A stretch of DNA of 35,955 nt from Anaerolineales bacterium (GTDB lineage: Bacteria; Chloroflexota; Anaerolineae; 4572-78; NAK82), in NCBI GenBank assembly GCA_020343875.1, contig CP070811.1:2783539-2819493 (forward strand). The letters run 5' to 3'. This document shows, piece by piece, positions 1 through 8,280 of the stretch (its first letter is position 1; the number at the start of each line of letters is the position of its first letter). A program made the translations under genes and the position numbers. The notes under the pieces are model-generated. The model did no database searches and was not told the origin of the DNA. It was given only the letters and a program-made list of their open reading frames with translations.

Positions 1-657
1 GCGCGCATGCTGGCCTATCGCCCCAAGGTTTTCCTGATGGACGAACCGCTCTCCAACCTGGACGCCCGCCTGCGCATGGATATGCGAGCGGAAGTCAAGC
101 ACCTGCACCATGTGGCCAAAGCGACCACGATCTATGTCACCCACGACCAGGTAGAAGCGCTGACCATGGCTTCCCAGATTGCGGTGATGAAGGAGGGCGT
201 CCTGCAGCAGGTGGGCACACCCGACACCGTTTACCATTACCCGGCCAACCTGTTTGTGGCCGATTTCATCGGCAACCCCAAGGTGAATCTCTTGGAAGGT
301 GTGGCGAACGGCACCACAGTCGACCTGGGACATTTCCGCATCCCCATTGATGCGCAAGGTGCTTCGGGAAAAGTAGTGGTCGCCGTGCGGCCAGAGGATA
401 TCGCCATCTCCACAGAACCTGTTCCTGGCTCGGTAGAGATGACGGCTTATTCCGTCTTGCCTTCGGGAGCCGATTCTACCATCATCGCGCGTCTGCGAAA
501 TACCGAGATTACCGTCCGCGTGATGGGCATCAGCACCATCACTATGGACGACAAGATCTGGCTGACCTTCGATCCCCAGACCCTCAACCTATACGATCAA
601 GAGAGTGGAAATCTGGTCGTCCCCAGAACACAGCTGGGAACTGCTCAGGAAAGCTAG
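1..657 (+). CDS. ABC transporter ATP-binding protein (MalK/UgpC/PotA type), 5' end missing
   Basis: C-terminal part of an ABC ATPase that would power import for the binding protein encoded just downstream. The frame is open to the first base of the window, so the Walker A half lies outside. Visible are the Walker B segment (FLMDEPLSNLDAR), the D-loop, and the H-loop (YVTHDQVEALTMA). A TOBE-like substrate or regulatory domain follows, with the family phrases FIGNPKVNLL and VAVRPEDI. The pattern is typical of the sugar, polyamine and iron-type importers. The permease genes are not in the window and presumably lie upstream. The next gene starts 108 bp downstream on the same strand. The family is certain; the substrate cannot be read from the ATPase. 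Confidence 0.93.
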   Translation, partial: ARMLAYRPKVFLMDEPLSNLDARLRMDMRAEVKHLHHVAKATTIYVTHDQVEALTMASQIAVMKEGVLQQVGTPDTVYHYPANLFVADFIGNPKVNLLEGVANGTTVDLGHFRIPIDAQGASGKVVVAVRPEDIAISTEPVPGSVEMTAYSVLPSGADSTIIARLRNTEITVRVMGISTITMDDKIWLTFDPQTLNLYDQESGNLVVPRTQLGTAQES

Positions 658-765
658 GGGACGACCGCGACCGAAGTGAAAGGAGGAGAAAGTATTGGAG
701 AACTACAGCGGGTTGTGTCCCAGTGATTCCGTTTTCAACTAAGAGCACAAGGCAAGGAGACAGAA

Positions 766-2004
766 ATGAAAGGCCTAATGAAGTTTCTGACACTGTGTTT
801 GCTGGTCAGCATTGTGGCTGGCTGCGGCGCCCAGGCCACTCAGGCACCGGAAGCGGCGCAGGCACCCGAGCCGGCCGACACTGCCGTCCCGGAGTCCTCG
901 CTCACCGCGGCCGAGGAATGGGCCAAGGCGAACGGTCTGGGACCGTACCAGCCTGCCGAGGAAGACTGGGCAGCGGTCGAAGCGGCAGCGAAAGCGGAAG
1001 GGAGTGTGGTCGTTTACTCCAACTCTTCCAAAATTGAGAAACTGATCGAGCCATGGGGCGAGTTGTACCCGGATATTAAACTGGCAGGTGGAGATACTGA
1101 TGACATCGCCGTCAAAATGCAAGCGGAGCAGGAAGCCGGGAACGTCGTCGGGGATGTCTGGTTCCAAAGCTTTGGGCACGTACTGTACGGGGAATTTATG
1201 CCCAATCAATGGTTATGGTGGTATGTCCCACCGGGTGTGACGCCGTTTGAGGTGACTCCAGAACGGCCGTTTGTGATACAGCGCCGAAGCGTGGATGTCA
1301 TAGGATACAACAACGAGGTTCACCCGGAAGGCTGCCCGCTCACCAACTGGTGGCAGTTAACCGAACCGGAGCTAAAGGGACTCTTCTACATGGAGGATCC
1401 CATCGCTGATAGCAGCACCACAGCCAAGATTACTCTAATTGTTCAACATGCAGATGAGATGGCTGCGGCGTACGAGTCCTTTTACGGCAGTGAATGGACC
1501 ACCGACGAGGCCTACGGAGAGGATATCCCCAATGCGGGCTATCTGTTCCTAAGGAAGCTGGCTCAAAACGAACCTGGCATCCAGCCTGGAGGCGATGAGG
1601 TTGACGCGGCGTTTGCGACGCTGGGTATGGACCCATCCGTTGAACCTGGGTATGGCTGGACCGGTTTGTCAAGCTACGAGAATACCCTGGAAGGCGAATT
1701 GGCCATGGCGCCTTGCTATGGTCTTGAGCCAACGTTAGGCATTCTGAAGGCCGCCTATCTGGGGGTTGCCAACAACGCTCCGCACCCCAATGCAGCCAAA
1801 CTATTCATCAGATATGCAATTTCGGCAGAGGGTTTCGATCCCTGGAACAAGATGGGCGCCTACCCTGGCGTGGATGGTATTGAGATTGCCGAAGGCATGC
1901 CGTCTAGAGATGATATAGTGCTCTGGCCCAGCGATGACAAGTTCGCGTATGAGAACATGAGCCAAGTACGCGACTTCTGGGCTGTCAGCCTGCTTGCTCC
2001 GTAG
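766..2004 (+). CDS. ABC transporter substrate-binding lipoprotein, AfuA/PotD-like
   Basis: Periplasmic or surface-anchored binding protein of 412 aa. A short hydrophobic signal ends in a lipobox (IVAGC, Cys20), followed by an Ala/Pro/Glu-rich linker typical of tethered lipoproteins. The mature part starts with the solute-binding fold phrase GSVVVYSNSS. It continues with an inter-lobe region resembling the iron(III)/sugar-phosphate/aminoethylphosphonate binding family (AfuA, PhnS, PotD). The start is supported by AGGAGA about 8 nt upstream of the ATG at 766. It pairs with the upstream ATPase and is followed by three phosphatase-fold hydrolases. AfuA homologues are known to bind hexose phosphates as well as iron, so a phosphorylated ligand is plausible but inferred. 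Confidence 0.88.
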   Translation: MKGLMKFLTLCLLVSIVAGCGAQATQAPEAAQAPEPADTAVPESSLTAAEEWAKANGLGPYQPAEEDWAAVEAAAKAEGSVVVYSNSSKIEKLIEPWGELYPDIKLAGGDTDDIAVKMQAEQEAGNVVGDVWFQSFGHVLYGEFMPNQWLWWYVPPGVTPFEVTPERPFVIQRRSVDVIGYNNEVHPEGCPLTNWWQLTEPELKGLFYMEDPIADSSTTAKITLIVQHADEMAAAYESFYGSEWTTDEAYGEDIPNAGYLFLRKLAQNEPGIQPGGDEVDAAFATLGMDPSVEPGYGWTGLSSYENTLEGELAMAPCYGLEPTLGILKAAYLGVANNAPHPNAAKLFIRYAISAEGFDPWNKMGAYPGVDGIEIAEGMPSRDDIVLWPSDDKFAYENMSQVRDFWAVSLLAP

Positions 2005-2037
2005 TAGCATGGGTTTAGCAGGAACTTGCTGGGTTTC

Positions 2038-2070
2038 TTTGGACACGGACATGGTACGTCCGTGTCCAAA
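2038..2070 (+). terminator. Perfect 13-bp hairpin between binding protein and HAD genes
   Basis: Left arm 2038-2050 (TTTGGACACGGAC) is perfectly complementary to the right arm at 2058-2070, with a 7-nt loop. It lies 34 bp after the binding-protein stop codon and 43 bp before the next start. There is no long T tract. It could therefore be a partial terminator or an mRNA-stabilising element that raises binding-protein expression over the distal genes, as is common in ABC operons. The hairpin is seen; the role is inferred. Confidence 0.6.
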
Positions 2071-2112
2071 GACCCCCCTTAAATTTCACATCTGAAAGAA
2101 AGCTATTCGAAG

Positions 2113-2886
2113 ATGGCCATCAACCCGATCAGGGCCGTTGTCTTTGACATGGGTGGCACGCTTGAAGACCTATACTACGACGAAACCATCCGCGGGGAAG
2201 CCACGCGGGGCCTGTGCGAGTTATTGCACGCACTCGAGCTCGACCCCGGCTTGAGCTTGCCGGATCTGCAGGCCGCCGTGTTTTCCGGGATGGGAGCCTA
2301 CCAGGCCTGGCGGGAACAAAGCCAGGTGGAGCTGTCACCGGAAAGAGTGTGGACGGAGTACATCTTTGCCGACCACTGCCTATCCAAAGACCGGCTAGTG
2401 GCTGCGGCTGACGATATCGCGTTGTTCTACGAAACCCACTATTACGTACGCAGCCTGCGCCCCGAAGCGCCAGCCGCCCTGGAGGCGCTGTGCAAACAGG
2501 TTCCTCACATGGCGATCGTCTCCAATACCCTCAGCAGTCGGTTGGTGCCGAGCAAATTGGCTGACTATGGCATCGCGCACTATTTCGATCCGGTCGTGAC
2601 CAGTGCCGGCCTTGGCTGGCGCAAGCCGAACACACGCATCTTTGAGGAGGCAGTCCGCCTGATGCGGTTGCCGCCCCAAGCCTGCGCCTACGTGGGCGAC
2701 ACGGTATCCCGCGATGTCATTGGCGCGCGGCGCGCCGGGTACGGGTTGGTCATTCAGATCAAATCGTTTCTGACCGACAAGGCCGACAGTGGCACAGATA
2801 GTGTGGCACCTGATGCAATCATTCACGATTTGAGACAAATTGCCGATCTTGTCAGCCCACACACGGAGACAGTCCATGACCATTAG
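2113..2886 (+). CDS. HAD-family hydrolase 1 (DxGGT variant)
   Basis: HAD-superfamily hydrolase of 257 aa with a helical C1 cap between motifs I and II. Motif I is FDMGGTLE with the nucleophile at Asp12. The usual acid/base residue two positions later is Gly14, not Asp. Motif II is AIVSNT, motif III contains GWRKP, and motif IV is YVGDTVSRDVIGARRAG. The likely activity is phosphate-ester or related hydrolysis; the substrate is unknown. It is the first of three consecutive HAD genes. Its stop codon overlaps the next gene by 11 bp, which implies translational coupling. The ribosome-binding site is weak. Some HAD proteins with DxGGT are annotated as phosphatases, but loss of the second Asp can change chemistry. 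Confidence 0.88.
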   Translation: MAINPIRAVVFDMGGTLEDLYYDETIRGEATRGLCELLHALELDPGLSLPDLQAAVFSGMGAYQAWREQSQVELSPERVWTEYIFADHCLSKDRLVAAADDIALFYETHYYVRSLRPEAPAALEALCKQVPHMAIVSNTLSSRLVPSKLADYGIAHYFDPVVTSAGLGWRKPNTRIFEEAVRLMRLPPQACAYVGDTVSRDVIGARRAGYGLVIQIKSFLTDKADSGTDSVAPDAIIHDLRQIADLVSPHTETVHDH

Positions 2887-3550
2887 GGGCATTCTGTTCG
2901 ATGCGGCGGGCGTATTCTACCGCCGGCCCAGGCCAACGTACGAGTACGTAGCCAGCCTGGTCGAAGGGATGGGGCTGTCCCTGGATCTCTCAGCGAAAGG
3001 CTGGTCGCGCCAGAAGGCCCTGCGCTCCCGGGCCAACAAGGGGCATCTTAGCCCGGACGAGTATTGGGGCCAGGTTCTCCTGATGGCTGGCGTCGTCGAC
3101 ACGCTGAAGCGACGGGTGCTGGTCACCCAAATCAACAGCTATTCGGACAACGTCCTTCCCATTCCCGGAGGCAGCGAAGCGTTGGCGGGTTTGAAGCAGC
3201 GCGGGTTCTTGCTGGGCATCGTGACCGATACGATGTATCCCCTCGCACGGAAGAAACGCTGGCTCGATCAGGTAGGGGTCGCCGAGTTCATCGACGTGAT
3301 TGCCTGCTCCACGGTTGTCGGCGCACATAAACCAGAGCCCGAAATGTACCTGAACGCTCTGCAACAAGCAAGTTTGACGCCAGCTGAATCTGCTTTTGTC
3401 GGTCACGACGCCGAGGAACTCGATGGTGCGCGCAAGGCGGGCATGGCGACCGTCGCCGTGAACCACGATCCCGGCACCAAGGCCGATTACTACGCACGGT
3501 CGCTCGTGGATCTACTGAACGTGCCCATCTTTGAGACAGCACATACATGA
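2876..3550 (+). CDS. HAD-family hydrolase 2 (DxAGV variant)
   Basis: HAD-superfamily protein of 224 aa. The start at 2876 is chosen because GGAGA sits about 7 nt upstream and the next codons lead straight into motif I. An upstream in-frame start at 2840 would lie well inside the previous gene. Motif I is LFDAAGVF with Asp9; the second Asp is Ala11 and the usual Thr is Val13. Motif II is IVTDT, motif III is HKPEPEMY, and motif IV is FVGHDAEELDGARKAG. Ala in the D+2 position is a known feature of phosphonoacetaldehyde hydrolase, but I see no confident match to its cap lysine. It overlaps the previous gene by 11 bp. Function remains open. Confidence 0.85.
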   Translation: MTIRGILFDAAGVFYRRPRPTYEYVASLVEGMGLSLDLSAKGWSRQKALRSRANKGHLSPDEYWGQVLLMAGVVDTLKRRVLVTQINSYSDNVLPIPGGSEALAGLKQRGFLLGIVTDTMYPLARKKRWLDQVGVAEFIDVIACSTVVGAHKPEPEMYLNALQQASLTPAESAFVGHDAEELDGARKAGMATVAVNHDPGTKADYYARSLVDLLNVPIFETAHT

Positions 3551-3562
3551 AAGGCGCAGGAA

Positions 3563-4300
3563 ATGAATCACGAAATCGAAGCCATTTTTCTCGACCATGG
3601 CAATACGCTTCGGATTGTTGTGAAAGATGAGCCGTTTCAAGCCCAGGCAAGACAGCAGCTGGCGACATTGGTAGGAGCGCAAGTGTCTCCCGAAGCTTTG
3701 TGCGAGCAACTAGAAGAAAGGTTTAAAGTCTGCAAGAAGCGGGCAAAAGAGACGATGATCGAAGCCTCCGAAAAGGAATTGTGGACACGCTGGATGCTAC
3801 CAGAATGGCCGCCCGAAAAGATAACACCCATGTCAGGAAGACTGACTCGCCTGTGGCGTGATCGTGACGGGCGCCGGGTCCCGCGGCCTGATGCCAAACA
3901 AGTGATAATTGAACTGAGCAGGCGGGGCTACTGCCTGGGGATTATTGCCAACACGATCACCGAGACTGAAATCCCGGACTGGCTTGAGGAGGATGGCCTC
4001 ACCCCATACTTTGAGACGGTGATACTTTCTTCCATCTTTGGACACCGGAAACCTGGTCCACAGATATACCTGGAAGCGGCTCGCAGGGCTGGCGTTGACC
4101 CTGCCCGGTCGGTGTATGTGGGTGATAATCCCTCCCGTGACATTCTGGGCACTCGGCGGGCTGGCTTTGGGATGGCCATCATCCTGATTGAACCGGATAC
4201 TTTGGAGAAAGAACCCTCCACTGGGGACGATAAGCCCGACCTGATCATACACAGATTAAGCGAACTCTTGGATGTTTTCCCGGCGCGCCAGTTCGCGTGA
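3563..4300 (+). CDS. HAD-family hydrolase 3 (DxGNT variant)
   Basis: HAD-superfamily protein of 245 aa, 12 bp after the previous gene, with GCAGGAA just upstream of the ATG. Motif I is FLDHGNTLR: the nucleophile is Asp11 and the D+2 position is Gly13. Motif II is IIANT, motif III is GHRKPGP, and motif IV is YVGDNPSRDILGTRRAG. Motif IV is nearly the same as in hydrolase 1, so those two are probably related by duplication or belong to one subfamily. The cap is helical, with a basic segment around residues 50-60. Substrate unknown. Its place between a solute importer and a phosphoglycerate mutase suggests action on an imported organic phosphate or phosphonate. Confidence 0.86.
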   Translation: MNHEIEAIFLDHGNTLRIVVKDEPFQAQARQQLATLVGAQVSPEALCEQLEERFKVCKKRAKETMIEASEKELWTRWMLPEWPPEKITPMSGRLTRLWRDRDGRRVPRPDAKQVIIELSRRGYCLGIIANTITETEIPDWLEEDGLTPYFETVILSSIFGHRKPGPQIYLEAARRAGVDPARSVYVGDNPSRDILGTRRAGFGMAIILIEPDTLEKEPSTGDDKPDLIIHRLSELLDVFPARQFA

Positions 4301-4342
4301 TGTCAGGTACTCCTCATTTTTCCTTCTAGAGAGGGTTTGCCC

Positions 4343-5926
4343 ATGCCCACTGGTAATCTTCCTTGTGGCGGCGCCGCGCTCGCTGATGCAGTCAGAGGGG
4401 CGTATGGCGAGGGACAGACGGACTACTCGCTCGAACCGATTGTCTTGGTGGACGCAGGCGGGCAACCCATTGGTCGTATCAAAGATGGCGATGGCGTAAT
4501 ATTTTGCTGCCGCCGCGGTGAGCGCGAAATCCAATTAACGGAAGCGTTTGCCGAATCCGAGTTCTGGCGTTTCCCGCGCCGTGAATTTCGGAACCTCACG
4601 TTTGTGATCCTCACCCGATATCACGAAAAATTCAAAGACCTGCCCATTGCCTTTGCCCCCACCAGAGTCAAGCACACCCTTGGCGAAGTCGTCAGCGGTG
4701 CGGGTCTGCGCCAGCTCCGGGTTGCCGAATCCGAAAAATATGCGCACGTCACTTTCTTCCTCAGCGGTGGCAACAGCCAACCATTCCCCCATGAGGATGA
4801 TGTACGCATCCCGTCGCCCAAAGGAAGGCCATTTGAGCAAGTGCCGGACTTGAGTCTGGCGCAAGTCACCCAGCAGGTTTTGAGTGGCATCCAAGAGCGA
4901 TACGACCTCATCGTTGCCAACGCCGCAAATGGTGACGTGATTGGACACACGCAGAATCGCCTCGCAAAGATCCAATGCGCCGAGCTTGTGGATGCACGCA
5001 TAGGACAGATTGTGAATGCTGCACTCGCCGCTGACTATATTGCGCTAGTGACTGCCGATCACGGGAATTTAGAAGAGATGACCAACGCCGATGGCACACC
5101 GAACGGTTCGCATACAACAAACCTGGTGCCATTCCTGTTGGTTGACTCCCGCGCCCGAACGGGTCGAGTTCGCGATGGCAAACTGGCAGACATCGCGCCG
5201 ACTGCTTTGCACGCGCTTGGCGTTGCCCAACCAGGCGCAATGGAGGGTGCCAGTCTGGCGCAGGAGCATGACTGGGGCGGTCAGCGGCGCGTGCTCCTGT
5301 TGATCCTCGATGGCTGGGGCATCGGCAAGAACGACGAAACGAACCCCATTTTCCTAGCCAAGACGCCAGTGTGGGATGATCTGACTCGGCGATATCCGTG
5401 CGCTCGGTTGCAGGCCGCAGGCGACGCGGTGGGATTGAGCCCGGGCAAGCCTGGCAATTCCGAGGCTGGCCACATGAACATCGGGGCGGGACGCGTCGTG
5501 CTGCAGGATGATGTGCGACTCGATCTGGCCATGAAGGATGGTTCGTTCTACACCAACCAAACCCTGTGCCGCGCGATCGATGAGGTCAAGCAAAGGAACG
5601 CGAGCCTGCACTTGATCGGCCTGCTCACGGAAAGAAGCTCGCACGGTTCCATTGATTATCTACTGGCGTTGCTGCGTATGGCAAAAGCGTACCACCTTAA
5701 CCAAGTCTATCTGCACATCATCTTCGACGGGCGGAGTACACAGCCGGGAAGTGCACCTACGATGCTTGAAAGGCTGGAGACCCTGGTGCAAGCGATTGGA
5801 GTGGGCCAGATCGCATCTGGCATAGGTCGTGGGATCGCGCTCGACCGTGATGGTGACTATGCCAAGACCAAGCGCGCGTACGATGCGTTTGTGTTTGGTT
5901 TGGGGAAGAAGTGCGCCGCGAATTGA
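4343..5926 (+). CDS. Circularly permuted cofactor-independent phosphoglycerate mutase (GpmI-like)
   Basis: A 527-aa member of the alkaline phosphatase superfamily, close to the usual GpmI length of about 510 aa, but with the halves swapped. Residues 9-305 match the canonical C-terminal half: KDGDGVIF, then QLRVAESEKYAHVTFF, NAANGDVIGHT, TADHGN and SHTTNLVPF. After a short linker (AQEHDWGGQR), residues 317-520 match the canonical N-terminal half: LLILDGWGIGKNDETNP, GNSEAGHMNIGAGR, then FDGR and RAYDAF. Equivalents of the Geobacillus catalytic residues are D323 (D12), S373 (phosphoserine S62), H434, R464, R496, R502, R58, R61, K132, D198, H202, D239, H240 and H257. The Asp154 equivalent is Ser465. 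The ATG at 4343 has AGAGAGGG 7 nt upstream. It would interconvert 3- and 2-phosphoglycerate, or mutate or hydrolyse a related phosphate. Confidence 0.88.
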   Translation: MPTGNLPCGGAALADAVRGAYGEGQTDYSLEPIVLVDAGGQPIGRIKDGDGVIFCCRRGEREIQLTEAFAESEFWRFPRREFRNLTFVILTRYHEKFKDLPIAFAPTRVKHTLGEVVSGAGLRQLRVAESEKYAHVTFFLSGGNSQPFPHEDDVRIPSPKGRPFEQVPDLSLAQVTQQVLSGIQERYDLIVANAANGDVIGHTQNRLAKIQCAELVDARIGQIVNAALAADYIALVTADHGNLEEMTNADGTPNGSHTTNLVPFLLVDSRARTGRVRDGKLADIAPTALHALGVAQPGAMEGASLAQEHDWGGQRRVLLLILDGWGIGKNDETNPIFLAKTPVWDDLTRRYPCARLQAAGDAVGLSPGKPGNSEAGHMNIGAGRVVLQDDVRLDLAMKDGSFYTNQTLCRAIDEVKQRNASLHLIGLLTERSSHGSIDYLLALLRMAKAYHLNQVYLHIIFDGRSTQPGSAPTMLERLETLVQAIGVGQIASGIGRGIALDRDGDYAKTKRAYDAFVFGLGKKCAAN

Positions 5927-5943
5927 AAGGATGCCTCATTTAA

Positions 5944-7137
5944 ATGTCGAGCAACTTGGACAGCCCAGAAGTTTTTTCTGAAATTCTGTATGAAAAGATG
6001 AAGCGGATCAATATCGGCGTTGATGGCTTGGAACTCTATGAATTCCGCTATGCACTTAACAACCTGTACCCTGAAAACGGAGGCTGGGCGTCCGTAGAAT
6101 TGGCCGAAAAGGAAGAGATCGAAACGCTGATCAACCAGAGCGATTTCTATGCCGGCATCCAACTCAAGCCACGGGTTAATGACAGGATTGTGCTGGATGA
6201 AAACATTGTTCGACTGACGAACATGCTCTTTGTGGGCCTGGTCACGGGAGGATACTCAGAGGACTGGGTTAGAGCACGCTTCTATTTCGACATAAGAGGG
6301 TTTTACTTTTTGACTCGGACTGTCTATTTCACCCAGAAAGTATTGGCGCACTTTGGCGGCAGACCCTTCAAGAGTTTCGAGCGCAGGCAAAAGCGATTTG
6401 AGCCATATCAGGACGTTGGCTACAAAGATTTCAAAGAAGCGAATGCTGAGGTGGACCAGGCCTTTGTTGAAAGCGTCAAGAGACTCATCGCCACCAAAGG
6501 AACACCCATTCTCCTGGCTATCGCCGGGCCTACGGCGGCTGGTAAGACCGAGATTGTTGAACGTCTGCGCAGGTCATTTGAACAGACAGGCAAGCAAGTC
6601 GCCTCCATTGAGATGGACAATTTCTTAACCGACAGAGACTACCGGGAGGAGAAGGGCATCCATTCCCTGGGCAGAGAAGCTATTCACTTCGACCTTTTCA
6701 AGCATAGCCTTGAGACTATTAGCCAGGGGCAGAAGATAAGCATCCCCAGATACGACTTTGTTTACGCCACCTCAAGCCACGATCTGGGCGGCACCTTGAA
6801 GGCAGGCTGCACCCCAATTGAGATTGAGCCAGCCGATATCGTCTTTATTGAGGGCAATTTCCCGTTTCTGCTTGAGGAGGTTGTTCATTTAATCGGAATC
6901 AAGGTAGTATATCTGACCGATGACGCGATCAGAATGAAGCGGAAGTGGAAGCGCGATATCGATTACCGGAAGAAATACGAACCTACCTACTTCCGCAACA
7001 GGTTTTTCAGCCAGCAGTTCTTGATGGCCCAGAAATGCTACCTGCCTCAAATGGAAGTGTGTGATATTGTGGTTGATACCACAGGTGCCGCACTATGGGT
7101 TGCGCCTGAAATTGCTGAAATTTTGAGCCCAGGATAA
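5944..7137 (+). CDS. P-loop kinase, uridine kinase/phosphoribulokinase-like, with N-terminal extension
   Basis: Protein of 397 aa. The C-terminal half has the uridine kinase/phosphoribulokinase fold signatures. These are a Walker A motif GPTAAGKT at residues 195-202, a following SIEMDNFLTDRDY segment that fits the substrate-binding strand, PRYDF, and FIEGNFPF as the Walker B-like strand. Such enzymes phosphorylate the hydroxyl of a nucleoside, ribulose phosphate or another small sugar. The first 180 residues match no family I recognise and contain aromatic and basic patches but no obvious membrane segment. The start has AAAGGATG about 10 nt upstream, directly after the mutase stop. Its place in a phosphosugar-like operon favours a carbohydrate substrate, but uridine or glycerate-type substrates are equally possible. 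Confidence 0.82.
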   Translation: MSSNLDSPEVFSEILYEKMKRINIGVDGLELYEFRYALNNLYPENGGWASVELAEKEEIETLINQSDFYAGIQLKPRVNDRIVLDENIVRLTNMLFVGLVTGGYSEDWVRARFYFDIRGFYFLTRTVYFTQKVLAHFGGRPFKSFERRQKRFEPYQDVGYKDFKEANAEVDQAFVESVKRLIATKGTPILLAIAGPTAAGKTEIVERLRRSFEQTGKQVASIEMDNFLTDRDYREEKGIHSLGREAIHFDLFKHSLETISQGQKISIPRYDFVYATSSHDLGGTLKAGCTPIEIEPADIVFIEGNFPFLLEEVVHLIGIKVVYLTDDAIRMKRKWKRDIDYRKKYEPTYFRNRFFSQQFLMAQKCYLPQMEVCDIVVDTTGAALWVAPEIAEILSPG

Positions 7138-7275
7138 GATTAGGCGGTTCATCATATGCTGTTTTTGCCATTGGTGCATCTTGGTGGAATTTAAGTTTTT
7201 GCAAGAGCTGATTGTGCCAGCGCAAACGAAAATCGGGATGCTTTACGGTACTGCCTTGTTTCTGAGGGGGGATTG

Positions 7276-8190
7276 ATGTTCGATGTGGCTTTATCTACCA
7301 TGTGGGCTATCGGCCAGTTCCAAAGCCTGGCCGATTTTTTCGTGGCTGGTGAGGGGCTGGGGTACACTGGTTTTGAGTTGAATCACGAAGTCGACTCGGC
7401 TATGCTAAACGGATTGCCATTGAGCAGCTACCGGATTACCAGCATCCACGAGCCCTGCCCTGCCGACATCTCGACCGCCGAGCTGAAGGCGCGGGACTGG
7501 CTTATCTCCTCTCTTGAAGAGGAGTCTCGCCAGCAAGGAGTGCGTGCCATCCAACGCAGCATTAACTTGGCCCAAGAGCTGGGTGTCAGCGTGATCGTTG
7601 TCCATCCGGGAAAGGTGGACATAGATCGGCAGCTTGAGCCTGCTGTGTGGAATCTGTCCGAAACCGGCCAGGCTGGAACACTTGCCTACCAAGAGGCAAA
7701 AGAGCGCTTGATTGATGGCCGAGCGGCTGCTGCGGATGCCCATCTGGACGCGGTGCGCCGGAGCTTGGTGGAGTTGGCCGACCATGCGGGCCGGGCCGGC
7801 GTGCGACTGGGCCTTGAGAATCGGTATTACTACCAGGATATCCCTTTGTTGGACGAAATGGGCATGCTGCTGGAACTGACCAACGACGAGCGCATTGGTT
7901 TCTGGTATGACGTGGGGCACGCGCAAGCCCTGGAGAACTTGGGCCTTGTTGCGCATGAGGTATGGCTGAAGCGCTACGCACCCCGCATGTTGGGCGTGCA
8001 CCTCCACGATCTCAAGGGCTTGAAGGACCACTTCGCGGCCGGCCTGGGGGAAATTGACTGGGACATGGTGGCGGCCAATCTTCCTGAAGATGCAATACGC
8101 GTTTGCGAGTTTCGGAGCTTTAACCAGCCAGCGCAGGTGGCGGCTGCTATGCAGTTTTTGGCCGACAAAGGCTGCGTGGCACTTTCTTAG
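7276..8190 (+). CDS. Sugar phosphate isomerase/epimerase-like TIM barrel protein (AP endonuclease 2 superfamily)
   Basis: Protein of 304 aa in the xylose isomerase-like TIM barrel superfamily. Probable metal ligands are visible in order: His110 (VVHPGKV), Glu181 (GLENR), Asp212 and His215 (WYDVGHA), His242/His244 (GVHLHDLKG) and Glu278 (CEFRS). This is the usual divalent-metal site of ketose/aldose isomerases, epimerases and endonuclease IV relatives. The ATG at 7276 is preferred over the adjacent TTG at 7273; both follow a GAGGGGGG run. The gene lies 138 bp after the kinase on the same strand. Function in the cluster is likely sugar or inositol-type isomerisation; DNA repair is less likely given the neighbours. 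Confidence 0.83.
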   Translation: MFDVALSTMWAIGQFQSLADFFVAGEGLGYTGFELNHEVDSAMLNGLPLSSYRITSIHEPCPADISTAELKARDWLISSLEEESRQQGVRAIQRSINLAQELGVSVIVVHPGKVDIDRQLEPAVWNLSETGQAGTLAYQEAKERLIDGRAAAADAHLDAVRRSLVELADHAGRAGVRLGLENRYYYQDIPLLDEMGMLLELTNDERIGFWYDVGHAQALENLGLVAHEVWLKRYAPRMLGVHLHDLKGLKDHFAAGLGEIDWDMVAANLPEDAIRVCEFRSFNQPAQVAAAMQFLADKGCVALS

Positions 8191-8280
8191 CCCCAGGTCG
8201 AACTGTGTCTCTTGATTGAACCATGGTCTTTTCTGCGGGTCTTGAGGGGCTTTTCCATTTGTGTGCCAGCCTGAAACGAG

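Noticed and set aside
690..745. 15-codon frame behind a strong AAGGAGGAG between the ATPase and binding protein genes
   Set aside because: It is very short, starts with TTG, has no features, and the site may be a leftover.
7138..7275. Possible regulatory element between kinase and TIM barrel genes
   Set aside because: No palindrome, promoter or hairpin stands out from background.
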